64,000 nt of DNA from Pseudoduganella armeniaca. Lineage in GTDB: Bacteria; Pseudomonadota; Gammaproteobacteria; Burkholderiales; Burkholderiaceae_D. The stretch's first letter is position 1. Every line of letters starts with the position of its first letter. The notes under the pieces were generated by a model, which had not been told where the DNA came from, made no database searches, and saw nothing but the letters and a program-made list of their open reading frames with translations. The stretch covers positions 2,294,001-2,358,000 of the forward strand of contig NZ_CP028324.1 of the NCBI RefSeq assembly GCF_003028855.1, written 5' to 3'. The position numbers and the translations under genes were made by a program. Shown in pieces: positions 1 to 9,203 of this stretch.

Positions 1-746
1 GTGTCGCCGCCGGTTCGCTGGGCCTGCCCGACCTGGGCATCTCCGGCCTGGAGGACGTGCTGATCGACGTGCGCCGCATCACCGACGTATGCGAACTGCC
101 GCTGCTGGTGGACGTCGACACGGGCTTCGGCGCTTCCGCCTTCAACGTGGCGCGCACGGTGAAATCGCTGATCAAGGCCGGTGCCGGCGCGATGCACATC
201 GAGGACCAGGTGGGCGCCAAGCGCTGCGGCCACCGGCCCGGCAAGGAAATCGTCAGCAAGGCCGAGATGGTGGACCGCATCAAGGCGGCGGTGGACGCGC
301 GCACGGACGAGAACTTCGTCATCATGGCGCGCACCGATGCGCTGGCCGTCGAGGGCCTGGACGCCGCGGTGGACCGCGCGCTGGCCTGCGTCGAGGCGGG
401 CGCCGACATGATCTTCCCGGAAGCGATGACGGAGCTGTCGATGTACAAGCAGTTCGCCAACGCCGTCAAGGTGCCGATCCTGGCCAACATCACGGAATTC
501 GGCTCGACGCCACTGTTCACCGTGGAGGAACTGAAGACGGCGGATGTGGGCCTGGTGCTGTACCCGCTGTCCGCCTTCCGCGCGATGAACAAGGCCGCCG
601 AAAACGTCTACGGCGCGATCCGCCGCGACGGCAGCCAGAAGGCCGTGCTGGACACGATGCAGACGCGCGAGGAGCTGTACGAGCGCATCAACTACCACGA
701 ATTCGAACAGAAGCTGGACGCACTGTTCCAGGCCCAGAAAAAATAA
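1..746 (+). CDS. prpB: 2-methylisocitrate lyase PrpB (5' end outside window)
   Basis: Cleaves 2-methylisocitrate to pyruvate and succinate, the last step of the methylcitrate cycle for propionyl-CoA. The reading frame is already open at base 3; about 248 residues are visible, so roughly 45 N-terminal residues of a typical 290-residue PrpB are missing. The signature KRCGHRPGKE of the isocitrate lyase/PEP mutase family, with its catalytic Cys, lies at 219-248, and the metal-binding stretch LLVDVDTGFG is at about 102-131. An internal GTG at 57 is not the start, because conserved residues continue upstream of it. It is followed 14 bp later by prpC, an order typical of prp operons. Confidence 0.96.
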   Translation, partial: VAAGSLGLPDLGISGLEDVLIDVRRITDVCELPLLVDVDTGFGASAFNVARTVKSLIKAGAGAMHIEDQVGAKRCGHRPGKEIVSKAEMVDRIKAAVDARTDENFVIMARTDALAVEGLDAAVDRALACVEAGADMIFPEAMTELSMYKQFANAVKVPILANITEFGSTPLFTVEELKTADVGLVLYPLSAFRAMNKAAENVYGAIRRDGSQKAVLDTMQTREELYERINYHEFEQKLDALFQAQKK

Positions 747-760
747 GGAGACTTTGTAAA

Positions 761-1909
761 ATGACTGAAACCACCACCTTCAAGCCCAAGAAATCCGTTG
801 CCCTGTCCGGCGTCGCTGCCGGCAACACGGCCCTGTGCAGCGTCGGCAAGACCGGCAACGACCTGCATTACCGCGGCTACGACATCCTGGACGTGGCCGA
901 CAGCTGCGAGTTCGAGGAAATCGCCTACCTGCTGGTGCACGGCAAGCTGCCCAACAGCGCGGAGCTGCGCGGCTACAAGGCCAAGCTGCGTTCCCTGCGC
1001 GGCCTGCCGCAAGCGGTCAAGGCCGCGCTGGAAGCGCTGCCGGCCGGCGCCCACCCGATGGACGTGATGCGCACCGGCGTCTCGGCGCTGGGCTGCGCGC
1101 TGCCGGAAAAGGACGACCACAATATCGCCGGCGCGCGCGACATCGCCGACCGCCTGATGGCCTCCTTCGGCTCGATGCTGCTGTACTGGTACCACTACAG
1201 CCATAACGGCAAGCGCATCGAGGTGGAGACGGACGACGACTCGATCGGCGGCCATTTCCTGCACCTGCTGCACGGCTTCAAGCCGTCCGACAGCTGGGTC
1301 AAGGCGATGCACACGTCGCTGATCCTGTACGCGGAACACGAGTTCAACGCCTCCACCTTCACCGCCCGCGTCATCGCCGGCACGGGCTCGGACATCCACT
1401 CGGCCATCACGGGCGCCATCGGCGCGCTGCGCGGGCCGAAGCACGGCGGCGCCAACGAGGTGGCGCTGGAAATCCAGAAGCGCTACGAGAACGCCGACGA
1501 GGCGGAAAGCGACATCCGCGCCCGCGTCGCCAACAAGGAAGTGGTGATCGGCTTCGGCCACCCGGTCTACACGATCTCCGACCCGCGCAACAAGGTGATC
1601 AAGGAAGTGGCGCGCAAGCTGTCGCAGGAGGGCGGCTCGATGAAGATGTTCGACATCGCCGAGCGCCTGGAAACTGTGATGTGGGACATCAAGAAGATGT
1701 TCCCCAACCTGGACTGGTTCTCCGCCGTGTCGTACCACATGATGGGCGTGCCGACCGCCATGTTCACGCCTCTGTTCGTCATCTCGCGCACGTCCGGCTG
1801 GGCCGCGCACATCATCGAGCAGCGTATCGACAACAAGATCATCCGCCCGAGCGCGAACTACGTCGGTCCCGAGGACCTGCATTTCGTGCCGATCAGCGAC
1901 CGCAAATAA
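761..1909 (+). CDS. prpC: 2-methylcitrate synthase PrpC
   Basis: Condenses propionyl-CoA with oxaloacetate to 2-methylcitrate, the first committed step of propionate catabolism. The product is 382 residues, the usual size for the short bacterial citrate synthase family. Active-site blocks are visible: HGGANE around residue 228 and GFGHPVY near residue 265, both holding catalytic His residues. The ATG at 761 follows an AAGGAG ribosome site directly after the prpB stop; the frame is open further upstream, but that part is a shadow of prpB. Being between prpB and acnD makes the methylcitrate rather than the citrate synthase role nearly certain. Confidence 0.97.
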   Translation: MTETTTFKPKKSVALSGVAAGNTALCSVGKTGNDLHYRGYDILDVADSCEFEEIAYLLVHGKLPNSAELRGYKAKLRSLRGLPQAVKAALEALPAGAHPMDVMRTGVSALGCALPEKDDHNIAGARDIADRLMASFGSMLLYWYHYSHNGKRIEVETDDDSIGGHFLHLLHGFKPSDSWVKAMHTSLILYAEHEFNASTFTARVIAGTGSDIHSAITGAIGALRGPKHGGANEVALEIQKRYENADEAESDIRARVANKEVVIGFGHPVYTISDPRNKVIKEVARKLSQEGGSMKMFDIAERLETVMWDIKKMFPNLDWFSAVSYHMMGVPTAMFTPLFVISRTSGWAAHIIEQRIDNKIIRPSANYVGPEDLHFVPISDRK

Positions 1910-1920
1910 GAGGTAGGGAA

Positions 1921-4539
1921 GTGACCATCTCCATCAACAGCGCGTACCGCACGAACCTGCCCGGTACGACCCTGGATTACTTCGACGCGCGCGCCGCCGT
2001 CGAGGCGATCGAAGCGGGCGCCTACGACAAGCTGCCCTACACCTCGCGCGTGCTGGCCGAGAACCTGTGCCGCCGCTGCGATGCCACCCAGTTGACGGCT
2101 TCGCTGCAGCAGATTGTCAAACGCAAGCGCGACCTGGATTTCCCCTGGTTCCCGGCGCGCGTGGTGTGCCACGACATCCTGGGCCAGACCGCCCTGGTGG
2201 ACCTGGCCGGCCTGCGCGACGCCATCGCCCAGCAGGGCGGCGACCCGGCCCTGGTCAACCCCGTCGTGCCGACCCAGCTGGTGGTCGACCACTCGCTGGC
2301 CGTCGAATGCGGCGGCTTCGACCCGCAGGCCTTCGAGAAGAACCGCGCCATCGAGGACCGCCGCAACGAGGACCGCTTCCACTTCATCGACTGGACGAAG
2401 CACGCCTTCAAGAACGTCGATGTGATCCCGCCGGGGAACGGCATCCTGCACCAGATCAACCTGGAGCGCATGTCGCCCGTGATCCAGGTGGACAACGGCG
2501 TGGCCTATCCGGACACGCTGGTCGGCACCGACTCGCACACGCCGATGGTCGATGCGCTGGGCGTCATCGCTGTCGGCGTGGGCGGCCTGGAAGCGGAGAC
2601 GGTCATGCTGGGCCGCGCCTCGTGGATGCGCCTGCCGGACATCGTCGGCGTGCAGCTGACGGGCCGGCCGCAGCCGGGCATCACGGCCACCGACATCGTG
2701 CTGGCGCTGACCGAATTCCTGCGCAAGCAGAAGGTGGTGTCGGCCTACCTGGAGTTCTTCGGCGAGGGCGCCGCGGCCCTGACCCTGGGCGACCGCGCCA
2801 CGATCTCGAACATGGCACCGGAGTTCGGCGCCACGGCGGCGATGTTCTACATCGACCAGCAGACCATCAACTACCTGCGCCTGACCGGCCGCGACGACGA
2901 GCTGGTGGCGCTGGTCGAGCTGTATGCCAAGCAGGCCGGCCTGTGGGCCGACAGCCTGGTCAACGCCGAGTACGAGCGCGTGCTGTCCTTCGACCTCTCC
3001 AGCGTCGTGCGCAATATCGCCGGGCCGTCCAATCCGCACAAGCGCGTGCCGACCTCGGAGCTGGCCGCGCGCGGCATCAGTGGCGTGGTCGAGAACGAGC
3101 CGGGCAAGATGCCGGACGGCGCCGTCATCATCGCCGCGATCACCAGCTGCACCAATACCAATAACCCCCGCAACATGATCGCGGCCGGCCTGCTGGCCCG
3201 CAACGCCAACCGCGCCGGCCTGCTGCGCAAGCCCTGGGTCAAGAGCTCGCTGGCACCCGGCTCGAAGGCCGTGACCCTGTACCTGGAAGAAGCGGGCCTG
3301 CTGCCGGAACTGGAGGCGCTGGGCTTCGGCGTCGTCGCGTATGCCTGCACCTCGTGCAACGGCATGTCCGGCGCGCTCGATCCCGTCATCCAGCAGGAGA
3401 TCGTGGAGCGCAAGCTGTACGCCACCGCTGTCCTGTCGGGCAACCGCAACTTCGACGGCCGCATCCACCCGTATGCGCAGCAGGCCTTCCTGGCCTCGCC
3501 GCCGCTGGTGGTGGCCTATGCGATCGCCGGCACGATCCGCTTCGACATCGAGAAGGACGTGCTGGGCACGACGACCGATGGTCGCGCGATCCGCCTGGCC
3601 GACCTGTGGCCGAGCGACGAGGAGATCGACGCGATCGTGGCCGCCAGCGTCAAGCCGGACCACTTCCGCAAGGTCTACATCCCGATGTTCGCCCGCAGCG
3701 GCGACGCGGCCGCCGCGGTCAGCCCGCTGTACGACTGGCGCCCGCAAAGCACCTACATCCGCCGGCCGCCCTACTGGGAAGGCGCCCTGGCGGGCGAACG
3801 CACCTTGCACGGCATGCGGCCGCTGGCGATCCTGGGCGACAATATCACGACGGACCACCTGTCGCCGTCGAACGCGATCATGCTCGATTCGGCGGCCGGC
3901 GAATACCTGGCGAAGATGGGCCTGCCGGAAGAGGACTTCAATTCGTATGCCACGCACCGGGGCGACCACCTGACGGCGCAACGCGCCACGTTCGCCAACC
4001 CCACCTTGAAGAACGAGATGGTGGTGGTGGACGGGCAGGTCAAGGCCGGCTCGCTGGCCCGCATCGAGCCCGATGGCGTCGTCACGCGCATGTGGGAAGC
4101 GATCGAGACCTACATGGAACGCAAGCAGCCGCTGATCATCGTGGCCGGCGCCGACTACGGCCAGGGCTCCTCGCGCGACTGGGCGGCGAAGGGCGTGCGC
4201 CTGGCCGGTGTCGAGGCCATCGTCGCGGAGGGTTTTGAACGAATTCACCGCACCAACCTGGTCGGCATGGGCGTGCTGCCGCTGGAGTTCACGGGCGGCA
4301 TCAACCGCCTGACCCTGGGCCTGGACGGCAGCGAGACGTACGACGTGGTGGGCGAGCGCCAGCCGCGCGCCACGCTGACCTTGGTGATCCACCGCGCCAA
4401 CGGCGAGAGCCTGACGGTGCCGGTGCTGTGCCGCCTCGACACCGCCGAGGAAGTGGCGATCTATGAAGCGGGCGGCGTGCTGCAGCGCTTCGCCCAGGAC
4501 TTCCTGGCCGCCACCGTGCCGGCAAGCGAGGCCGCATGA
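1921..4539 (+). CDS. acnD: Fe/S-dependent 2-methylisocitrate dehydratase AcnD
   Basis: Aconitase-family enzyme that dehydrates 2-methylcitrate; it works with PrpF and replaces PrpD in this version of the pathway. It is 872 residues, as expected for AcnD. The cluster-binding cysteines are in TSCTNTNNP and ACTSCNG, and the C-terminal swivel domain has the substrate-binding GSSRDWAAKG motif. Translation probably starts at the GTG at 1921 (TISINSAYR...), 11 bp after the prpC stop and behind a purine-rich GAGGTAGGGA. Its 3' end overlaps prpF by four bases (ATGA), so the two are translationally coupled. Ordinary aconitase is the alternative, but the neighbouring prpF argues for AcnD. Confidence 0.95.
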   Translation: MTISINSAYRTNLPGTTLDYFDARAAVEAIEAGAYDKLPYTSRVLAENLCRRCDATQLTASLQQIVKRKRDLDFPWFPARVVCHDILGQTALVDLAGLRDAIAQQGGDPALVNPVVPTQLVVDHSLAVECGGFDPQAFEKNRAIEDRRNEDRFHFIDWTKHAFKNVDVIPPGNGILHQINLERMSPVIQVDNGVAYPDTLVGTDSHTPMVDALGVIAVGVGGLEAETVMLGRASWMRLPDIVGVQLTGRPQPGITATDIVLALTEFLRKQKVVSAYLEFFGEGAAALTLGDRATISNMAPEFGATAAMFYIDQQTINYLRLTGRDDELVALVELYAKQAGLWADSLVNAEYERVLSFDLSSVVRNIAGPSNPHKRVPTSELAARGISGVVENEPGKMPDGAVIIAAITSCTNTNNPRNMIAAGLLARNANRAGLLRKPWVKSSLAPGSKAVTLYLEEAGLLPELEALGFGVVAYACTSCNGMSGALDPVIQQEIVERKLYATAVLSGNRNFDGRIHPYAQQAFLASPPLVVAYAIAGTIRFDIEKDVLGTTTDGRAIRLADLWPSDEEIDAIVAASVKPDHFRKVYIPMFARSGDAAAAVSPLYDWRPQSTYIRRPPYWEGALAGERTLHGMRPLAILGDNITTDHLSPSNAIMLDSAAGEYLAKMGLPEEDFNSYATHRGDHLTAQRATFANPTLKNEMVVVDGQVKAGSLARIEPDGVVTRMWEAIETYMERKQPLIIVAGADYGQGSSRDWAAKGVRLAGVEAIVAEGFERIHRTNLVGMGVLPLEFTGGINRLTLGLDGSETYDVVGERQPRATLTLVIHRANGESLTVPVLCRLDTAEEVAIYEAGGVLQRFAQDFLAATVPASEAA

Positions 4540-5729
4540 TGGCGCACGTACCGCAAATCAAAATCCCGGCCACCTATATGCGGGGCGGCACCAGCAAGGG
4601 CGTATTCTTCCGGCTGCAGGACCTGCCGGCAGCGGCGCAGGTGCCGGGGGCCGCGCGCGACGCGCTGCTGCTGCGCGTGATCGGCAGCCCCGACCCGTAC
4701 GGCAAGCAGATCGACGGCATGGGCGGCGCCACGTCCAGCACCAGCAAGGCCGTCATCGTGGCGCCATCCACGCGGCCCGGCCACCACGTCGACTACCTGT
4801 TCGGCCAGGTCGCGATCGACAAGCCGTTCGTCGACTGGAGCGGCAACTGCGGCAACCTGTCGGCGGCGGTGGGCTCGTTCGCCATCGCCAGCGGCCTGCT
4901 GGACCCCAGCCAGGTGCCGCGCGACGGCATCTGCGTGGTGCGCATCTGGCAGGCCAATATCGGCAAGACCATCGTCGCGCACGTGCCGATCACGGACGGC
5001 GCCGTGCAGGAGACGGGCGACTTCGAACTCGATGGCGTGACCTTCCCGGCGGCCGAGGTGCAGCTGGAATTCCTCGATCCGGCGGCGGAAGAGGGCGAGG
5101 GCGGCGGCGCCATGTTCCCGACCGGGAACCTGGTCGACGACCTGGAGGTGCCGGGTGTCGGCACGTTCCGCGCCACGCTGATCAACGCGGGCATCCCCAC
5201 CATCTTCCTGGAAGCCGAGGCGCTGGGCTACATGGGCACGGAACTGCAGGAGGCCATCAACGGCGATGCGCAGGCGCTGGCGCGCTTCGAGACGATCCGT
5301 GCCCATGGCGCCGTGCGCATGGGGCTGGTCGCCAGCGTGGAAGACGCGGCCAGGCGCCAGCACACGCCGAAGGTGGCGTTCGTGGCGCCGCCGCGCGGCT
5401 ACACCTCGTCCAGCGGCAAGGCCGTGCAGGCGGCTGACATCGACCTGCTGGTGCGCGCCCTGTCGATGGGCAAGCTGCATCACGCGATGATGGGCACGGC
5501 GGCGGTGGCCATCGGCACGGCCGCCGCCATTCCCGGCACGCTGGTCAACCTGGCGGCCGGTGGCGGGTCGCGTACGGCGGTGCGCTTCGGCCACCCCTCC
5601 GGCACCCTGCGGGTGGGAGCCGAGGCCACGCTGGTGGACGGGCAGTGGAGCGTGACGAAGGCCATCATGAGCCGCAGCGCGCGCGTGCTGATGGAAGGCT
5701 TCGTGCGGGTGCCAGGCGACGCCTTCTGA
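4536..5729 (+). CDS. prpF: 2-methylaconitate cis-trans isomerase PrpF
   Basis: Isomerises the 2-methylaconitate made by AcnD so that the next hydration can give 2-methylisocitrate. The product is 397 residues and has the PrpF N-terminus ATYMRGGTSKGVFF, the conserved GNCGNLSAAVG block near residue 108 and the GGGSRTAVRFGHPSG block close to the C-terminus. The fold is the diaminopimelate-epimerase type. Start: ATGATG at 4536, whose first ATG overlaps the acnD TGA; the second ATG at 4539 is an equally possible start. It is the last gene of the operon and is followed by a strong hairpin terminator. Confidence 0.96.
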   Translation: MMAHVPQIKIPATYMRGGTSKGVFFRLQDLPAAAQVPGAARDALLLRVIGSPDPYGKQIDGMGGATSSTSKAVIVAPSTRPGHHVDYLFGQVAIDKPFVDWSGNCGNLSAAVGSFAIASGLLDPSQVPRDGICVVRIWQANIGKTIVAHVPITDGAVQETGDFELDGVTFPAAEVQLEFLDPAAEEGEGGGAMFPTGNLVDDLEVPGVGTFRATLINAGIPTIFLEAEALGYMGTELQEAINGDAQALARFETIRAHGAVRMGLVASVEDAARRQHTPKVAFVAPPRGYTSSSGKAVQAADIDLLVRALSMGKLHHAMMGTAAVAIGTAAAIPGTLVNLAAGGGSRTAVRFGHPSGTLRVGAEATLVDGQWSVTKAIMSRSARVLMEGFVRVPGDAF

Positions 5730-5745
5730 GCAGCGACGTTTCGCC

Positions 5746-5780
5746 AACAACGGGGCGCCAGGTGCGCCCCGTTGTTATTT
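5746..5780 (+). terminator. Rho-independent-like terminator of the prp operon
   Basis: A perfect 13-bp inverted repeat, AACAACGGGGCGC (5746-5758) with its complement at 5764-5776, encloses a CAGGT loop 16 bp after the prpF stop. The T-tract that follows is short (TTATTT). The AT-rich base of the stem may let it work in both directions. Confidence 0.8.
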
Positions 5781-5915
5781 CGAAGGCATCGGTTGTTGTA
5801 TGGTCGCCCCGGCAGCGGCGTCCCGATAGGCTTGAAGATGGCTATTGCCGGGCCGGTGGTTTATGATCGGTGGACTACGTTGCCATAAGGCAGCTGTTAT
5901 TTCAACTGCCTGATC

Positions 5916-8900
5916 ATGAACGCTGTCGTTACCCCTCCGGAGCTGGTTGCCGATGCCTTGCGGCTGATCGGCATGCCCGCCTGCGCGTGCGACGCGGATG
6001 GCCGCGTGCTGGCGGCGAACGACGAGCTGGCGGCCTTGCTGGGGCGCGCCCCGCACGACCTGACGCCGGCCGGCCTGTTCGCGCGCCACGTGCTGGCCGA
6101 CAGCGTGGTGACGTTGACGGCGGCCCTGAGCGGCACACGCTCCGCCACCTGGGAAAGCTGCGTGGCGGCGAGCGACGGCCGCTACGTGCCGGTCCAGGTC
6201 ACCGTCAAGCCGTTCCCCGCCGCGCTGGAGCAGCGCGGCGCCACCATCGTCCTGCAGGATATCAGCGCGATGCAGCGCGACCAGCGCGCGCTGCGCAAGG
6301 CCTTGCTGGAGCAGCAGGCGATCCTGGAGAACGCGGCGGTCGGCATCATCTACAGCAAGCGTGACCAGATCCACGAATGCAACCTGCGCGCGGCCGAGAT
6401 GTTCGGCTACGAACGGGGCGAACTGGAAGGCGCGCCCAGCGTCGTCCTGTACCCGGACCCGGACGAATTCGCGCGCCGGCGCGAGCGCTGGCTGCCCGTG
6501 CTGGGGCAGGGCAAGTCCGTCACGCTGGACGTACAGATGCGCCGCAAGGATGGCCAGCTGTTCTGGACGCGCTGCTACGGCCGCCTGATCGACCCGTCCG
6601 ACGCGGACGAGGGCATGGTCTGGATCGTCGAGGACATCAGCGAGCAGCGCGCCGCGACCGAGGCCACGCGCAAGCTGCTGATGGAGCAGAAGGCCATCCT
6701 GGACAACGCCTCCGTCGGCATCCTGTTCACCAAGAACCAGCATATGCTGAGCTGTAATCCGCGCATGGCGGAGATGTTCGGCTACGCACCCGACGAGATG
6801 ATCGGCATGCATTCCAGTGCCGTGTTCCCGTCGCCGGCCGTGTACGACGCGTTCGGGCAGGAGGCCGGCCCCGTGCTGGCGGCCGGGCAGCCGTTCGAGA
6901 AGAAGGACTTCCGCTTCCGCAAGAAGGACGGCGCGCTGTTCTGGTGCCGCGTGCGCGCCAAGGCGGTCGACCAGGAGCACAACGACGGCGGCACGATCTG
7001 GATCCTGGAGGACGTGACGCAGTCGCGCGAGATGCAGATGGACGTGGAAGCGATGATGACGAACGCGTCGATCAGCATCCTGTTCACGCGCAATCGCGTC
7101 ATCACGCGCTGCAACCGCGGTTTTCGCGACATGTTCCGCTACCACGACAAGGAATGCCTGGGCATGCCGGCGGCCGCGTTGTACCCTTCGGCCGAAGCGT
7201 ATGCGGCGCTGGGCGCGATCGCGACGCCGCTGCTGGGCCAGGGCAAGCCGTTCCAGACCGATGTCGAAATGCGCCGCAGCGACGACACCACCTTCTGGGC
7301 GCAGCTGATCGGCTACGTCGTCAACCCGGCCGACCCGACCCAGGGCACGATCTGGATCGTCGAGGACCGCACCGAGCACAAGGCCGCCGAGGCGTCGCTG
7401 CGCAACGCGCTGCTGGAAAACCAGGCCATCCTGGACAGCGCCGTGCTGGGCATCTCGATGGTGGAGCAGGGCCGCAACCTGCGCTGCAACCACAAGATGG
7501 AAGAGCTGTTCGGCTACGACGCGGGCGAATTGATCGGCCAGCCGATCCGTGGCCTGTATCCCGACGAGGCGGCGTGGCATGCGGCGCGGCGCGAGACGGC
7601 GGCCGATTTCCAGGCCGGCCGCGTCAGTTCGTCCGAACACCTGCTGGTGCGGCGCGACGGCAGCCGCTTCTGGGCGCGCCTGTCCGGCCGGCCGTACGAC
7701 TGGGCCCAGCCGCGCGGCCGTTCGGTCTGGATGATCGACGACGTGACGGCACGGCGCGAAGCGGCCGATGCCGTGCGCCGCGCGCGCGACGAGCTGGAAG
7801 TGCGGGTGCTGGAACGCACGGCCGAACTGGCCGGCGCCAACGCCAAGCTGCAGGCCGAGATCGTCGAACGGCGCCAGGCCGAGGCGCGCGTGCACCACAT
7901 GGCCTACCACGACAGCCTGACCGGCCTGCCCAACCGCGCGCTGCTGGCCGACCGCCTCGATCGCGCCATGCTGGCGGCGCAGCGCTCGCAGCGCAGCCTG
8001 GCCGTGATGTTCCTCGACCTGGACCGCTTCAAGACGATCAACGATTCGCTCGGCCACATGACGGGCGACCTGCTGCTGAAGGAAGTGGCGGCGCGGCTGT
8101 GCCGCGCGGTGCGCGCCAGCGACACGGTGGCGCGCCTGGGCGGCGACGAGTTCGTGATGCTGCTGCCGGGCATCCGCAACAACGACGAGGCGGCCCACGT
8201 GGCCGACAAGATCATCGAGGCGCTGGCGCAGCCGTTCCCGCTGGACGGGTACACGCTGCACATCACGCCGTCGATCGGCATCTGCGTCTATCCGGACGAC
8301 GGGCAGGACGTGGAAACGCTGATGCGCCATGCCGACGCGGCGATGTACCACGCCAAGGCGGCGGGCCGTAACAACTACCAGTTCTTCACGCAGAAGATGA
8401 ACCTGGCGGCCGCGCACTTCGAGCTGGAGAGCAGCTTGCGCAGCGCGCTGGCGCTGCAGCAGTTCGAGTTGCACTTCCAGCCCATCATCAACATGGGCAC
8501 GCGCAAGCTGCATTCGCTGGAAGTGCTGCTGCGCTGGCGCCGCCCGGCCACGGGCCTCGTCATGCCGGACCAGTTCATCCCCATCATCGAGGACAATGGC
8601 CTGATCGTGCCGATCGGCGAATGGGTCATCCGCCGCGCCTGCGAGCAAAGCATGGAGTGGCGCCGCCAGGGCTTGCGGCCGGTGCCGCTGGCGGTGAACC
8701 TGTCGCCGCGCCAGTTCATGCACAAGGGCCTGGTGCCGTCGATCCGCCGCATCCTCGATGAAACCGGCATCGAGCCTTCGCTGCTGGAATTCGAGATCAC
8801 CGAAACGGCACTGATGCAGCATGGCGACCAGACCCTGGAGATCCTGGACCAGATCAACGCGATGGGCATCCGCCTGTCGATCGACGACTTCGGCACCGGC

Positions 8901-9200
8901 TACTCCAGCCTGGCCTACCTGAAGCGGTTCCCCGTCAAGAAGATCAAGATCGACCGCGCCTTCGTCAAGGACCTGGAGCACAGCGCCGAGGACCGCGCGA
9001 TCGTGTCGGCCATCGTGGCGCTATCGGACAGCCTGCAGCTGTCGGTGGTGGCGGAAGGGGTCGAAACGGAAGGGCATTACTACCTGCTGCAACGGCAGGG
9101 CTGCCAGTTCGCGCAGGGCTACCTGTTCTCCAAGCCGGTGCCGGCCGAGACGGCCGTGCACCTGCTGGAACAGGTGCCTGTCACCACGGGTTCCTCTTGA
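5916..9200 (+). CDS. Multi-PAS GGDEF-EAL cyclic-di-GMP protein
   Basis: Predicted bifunctional c-di-GMP enzyme of 1094 residues with no clear membrane segment. About five PAS-like modules fill residues 10-610; each ends in a WIVEDI/WILEDV-type strand, and the units are similar enough to suggest internal duplication. A coiled coil (about 620-660) leads to GGDEF (motif at 742-746, with the inhibitory-site RASD nine residues before it), then an EAL domain. The EAL signature reads EVL at 869-871, but the other catalytic features are present: NLSPRQF, EITETAL, DDFGTGYSS, KIDRAF and EGVET. Both activities are therefore possible. The start at 5916 has no good ribosome site. The last codons are formed by a repeat half-element. 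Confidence 0.93.
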   Translation: MNAVVTPPELVADALRLIGMPACACDADGRVLAANDELAALLGRAPHDLTPAGLFARHVLADSVVTLTAALSGTRSATWESCVAASDGRYVPVQVTVKPFPAALEQRGATIVLQDISAMQRDQRALRKALLEQQAILENAAVGIIYSKRDQIHECNLRAAEMFGYERGELEGAPSVVLYPDPDEFARRRERWLPVLGQGKSVTLDVQMRRKDGQLFWTRCYGRLIDPSDADEGMVWIVEDISEQRAATEATRKLLMEQKAILDNASVGILFTKNQHMLSCNPRMAEMFGYAPDEMIGMHSSAVFPSPAVYDAFGQEAGPVLAAGQPFEKKDFRFRKKDGALFWCRVRAKAVDQEHNDGGTIWILEDVTQSREMQMDVEAMMTNASISILFTRNRVITRCNRGFRDMFRYHDKECLGMPAAALYPSAEAYAALGAIATPLLGQGKPFQTDVEMRRSDDTTFWAQLIGYVVNPADPTQGTIWIVEDRTEHKAAEASLRNALLENQAILDSAVLGISMVEQGRNLRCNHKMEELFGYDAGELIGQPIRGLYPDEAAWHAARRETAADFQAGRVSSSEHLLVRRDGSRFWARLSGRPYDWAQPRGRSVWMIDDVTARREAADAVRRARDELEVRVLERTAELAGANAKLQAEIVERRQAEARVHHMAYHDSLTGLPNRALLADRLDRAMLAAQRSQRSLAVMFLDLDRFKTINDSLGHMTGDLLLKEVAARLCRAVRASDTVARLGGDEFVMLLPGIRNNDEAAHVADKIIEALAQPFPLDGYTLHITPSIGICVYPDDGQDVETLMRHADAAMYHAKAAGRNNYQFFTQKMNLAAAHFELESSLRSALALQQFELHFQPIINMGTRKLHSLEVLLRWRRPATGLVMPDQFIPIIEDNGLIVPIGEWVIRRACEQSMEWRRQGLRPVPLAVNLSPRQFMHKGLVPSIRRILDETGIEPSLLEFEITETALMQHGDQTLEILDQINAMGIRLSIDDFGTGYSSLAYLKRFPVKKIKIDRAFVKDLEHSAEDRAIVSAIVALSDSLQLSVVAEGVETEGHYYLLQRQGCQFAQGYLFSKPVPAETAVHLLEQVPVTTGSS
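9173..9199 (+). repeat. Half copy of the GGTGCCTGTCACC palindrome family inside a gene end
   Basis: GGTGCCTGTCACC (9173-9185) followed by ACGGGTTCCTCTTG matches the right arm and tail of the full palindromes at 46788, 21244, 23889 and 16166. There is no left arm. It encodes the last eight residues (VPVTTGSS) and nearly all of the stop codon of the GGDEF-EAL gene, and lies 4-30 bp from the stop of the convergent exonuclease gene. Confidence 0.7.
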
Positions 9201-9203
9201 GGG

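Noticed and set aside
1858..4392. Open frame of 844 codons on the minus strand
   Set aside because: Shadow of acnD; high-GC codon bias keeps the antisense frame open.
5775..8981. Open frame of over 1000 codons on the minus strand
   Set aside because: It is antisense to the multi-PAS GGDEF-EAL gene, whose motifs are unmistakable; the minus-strand frame has no recognisable domain.
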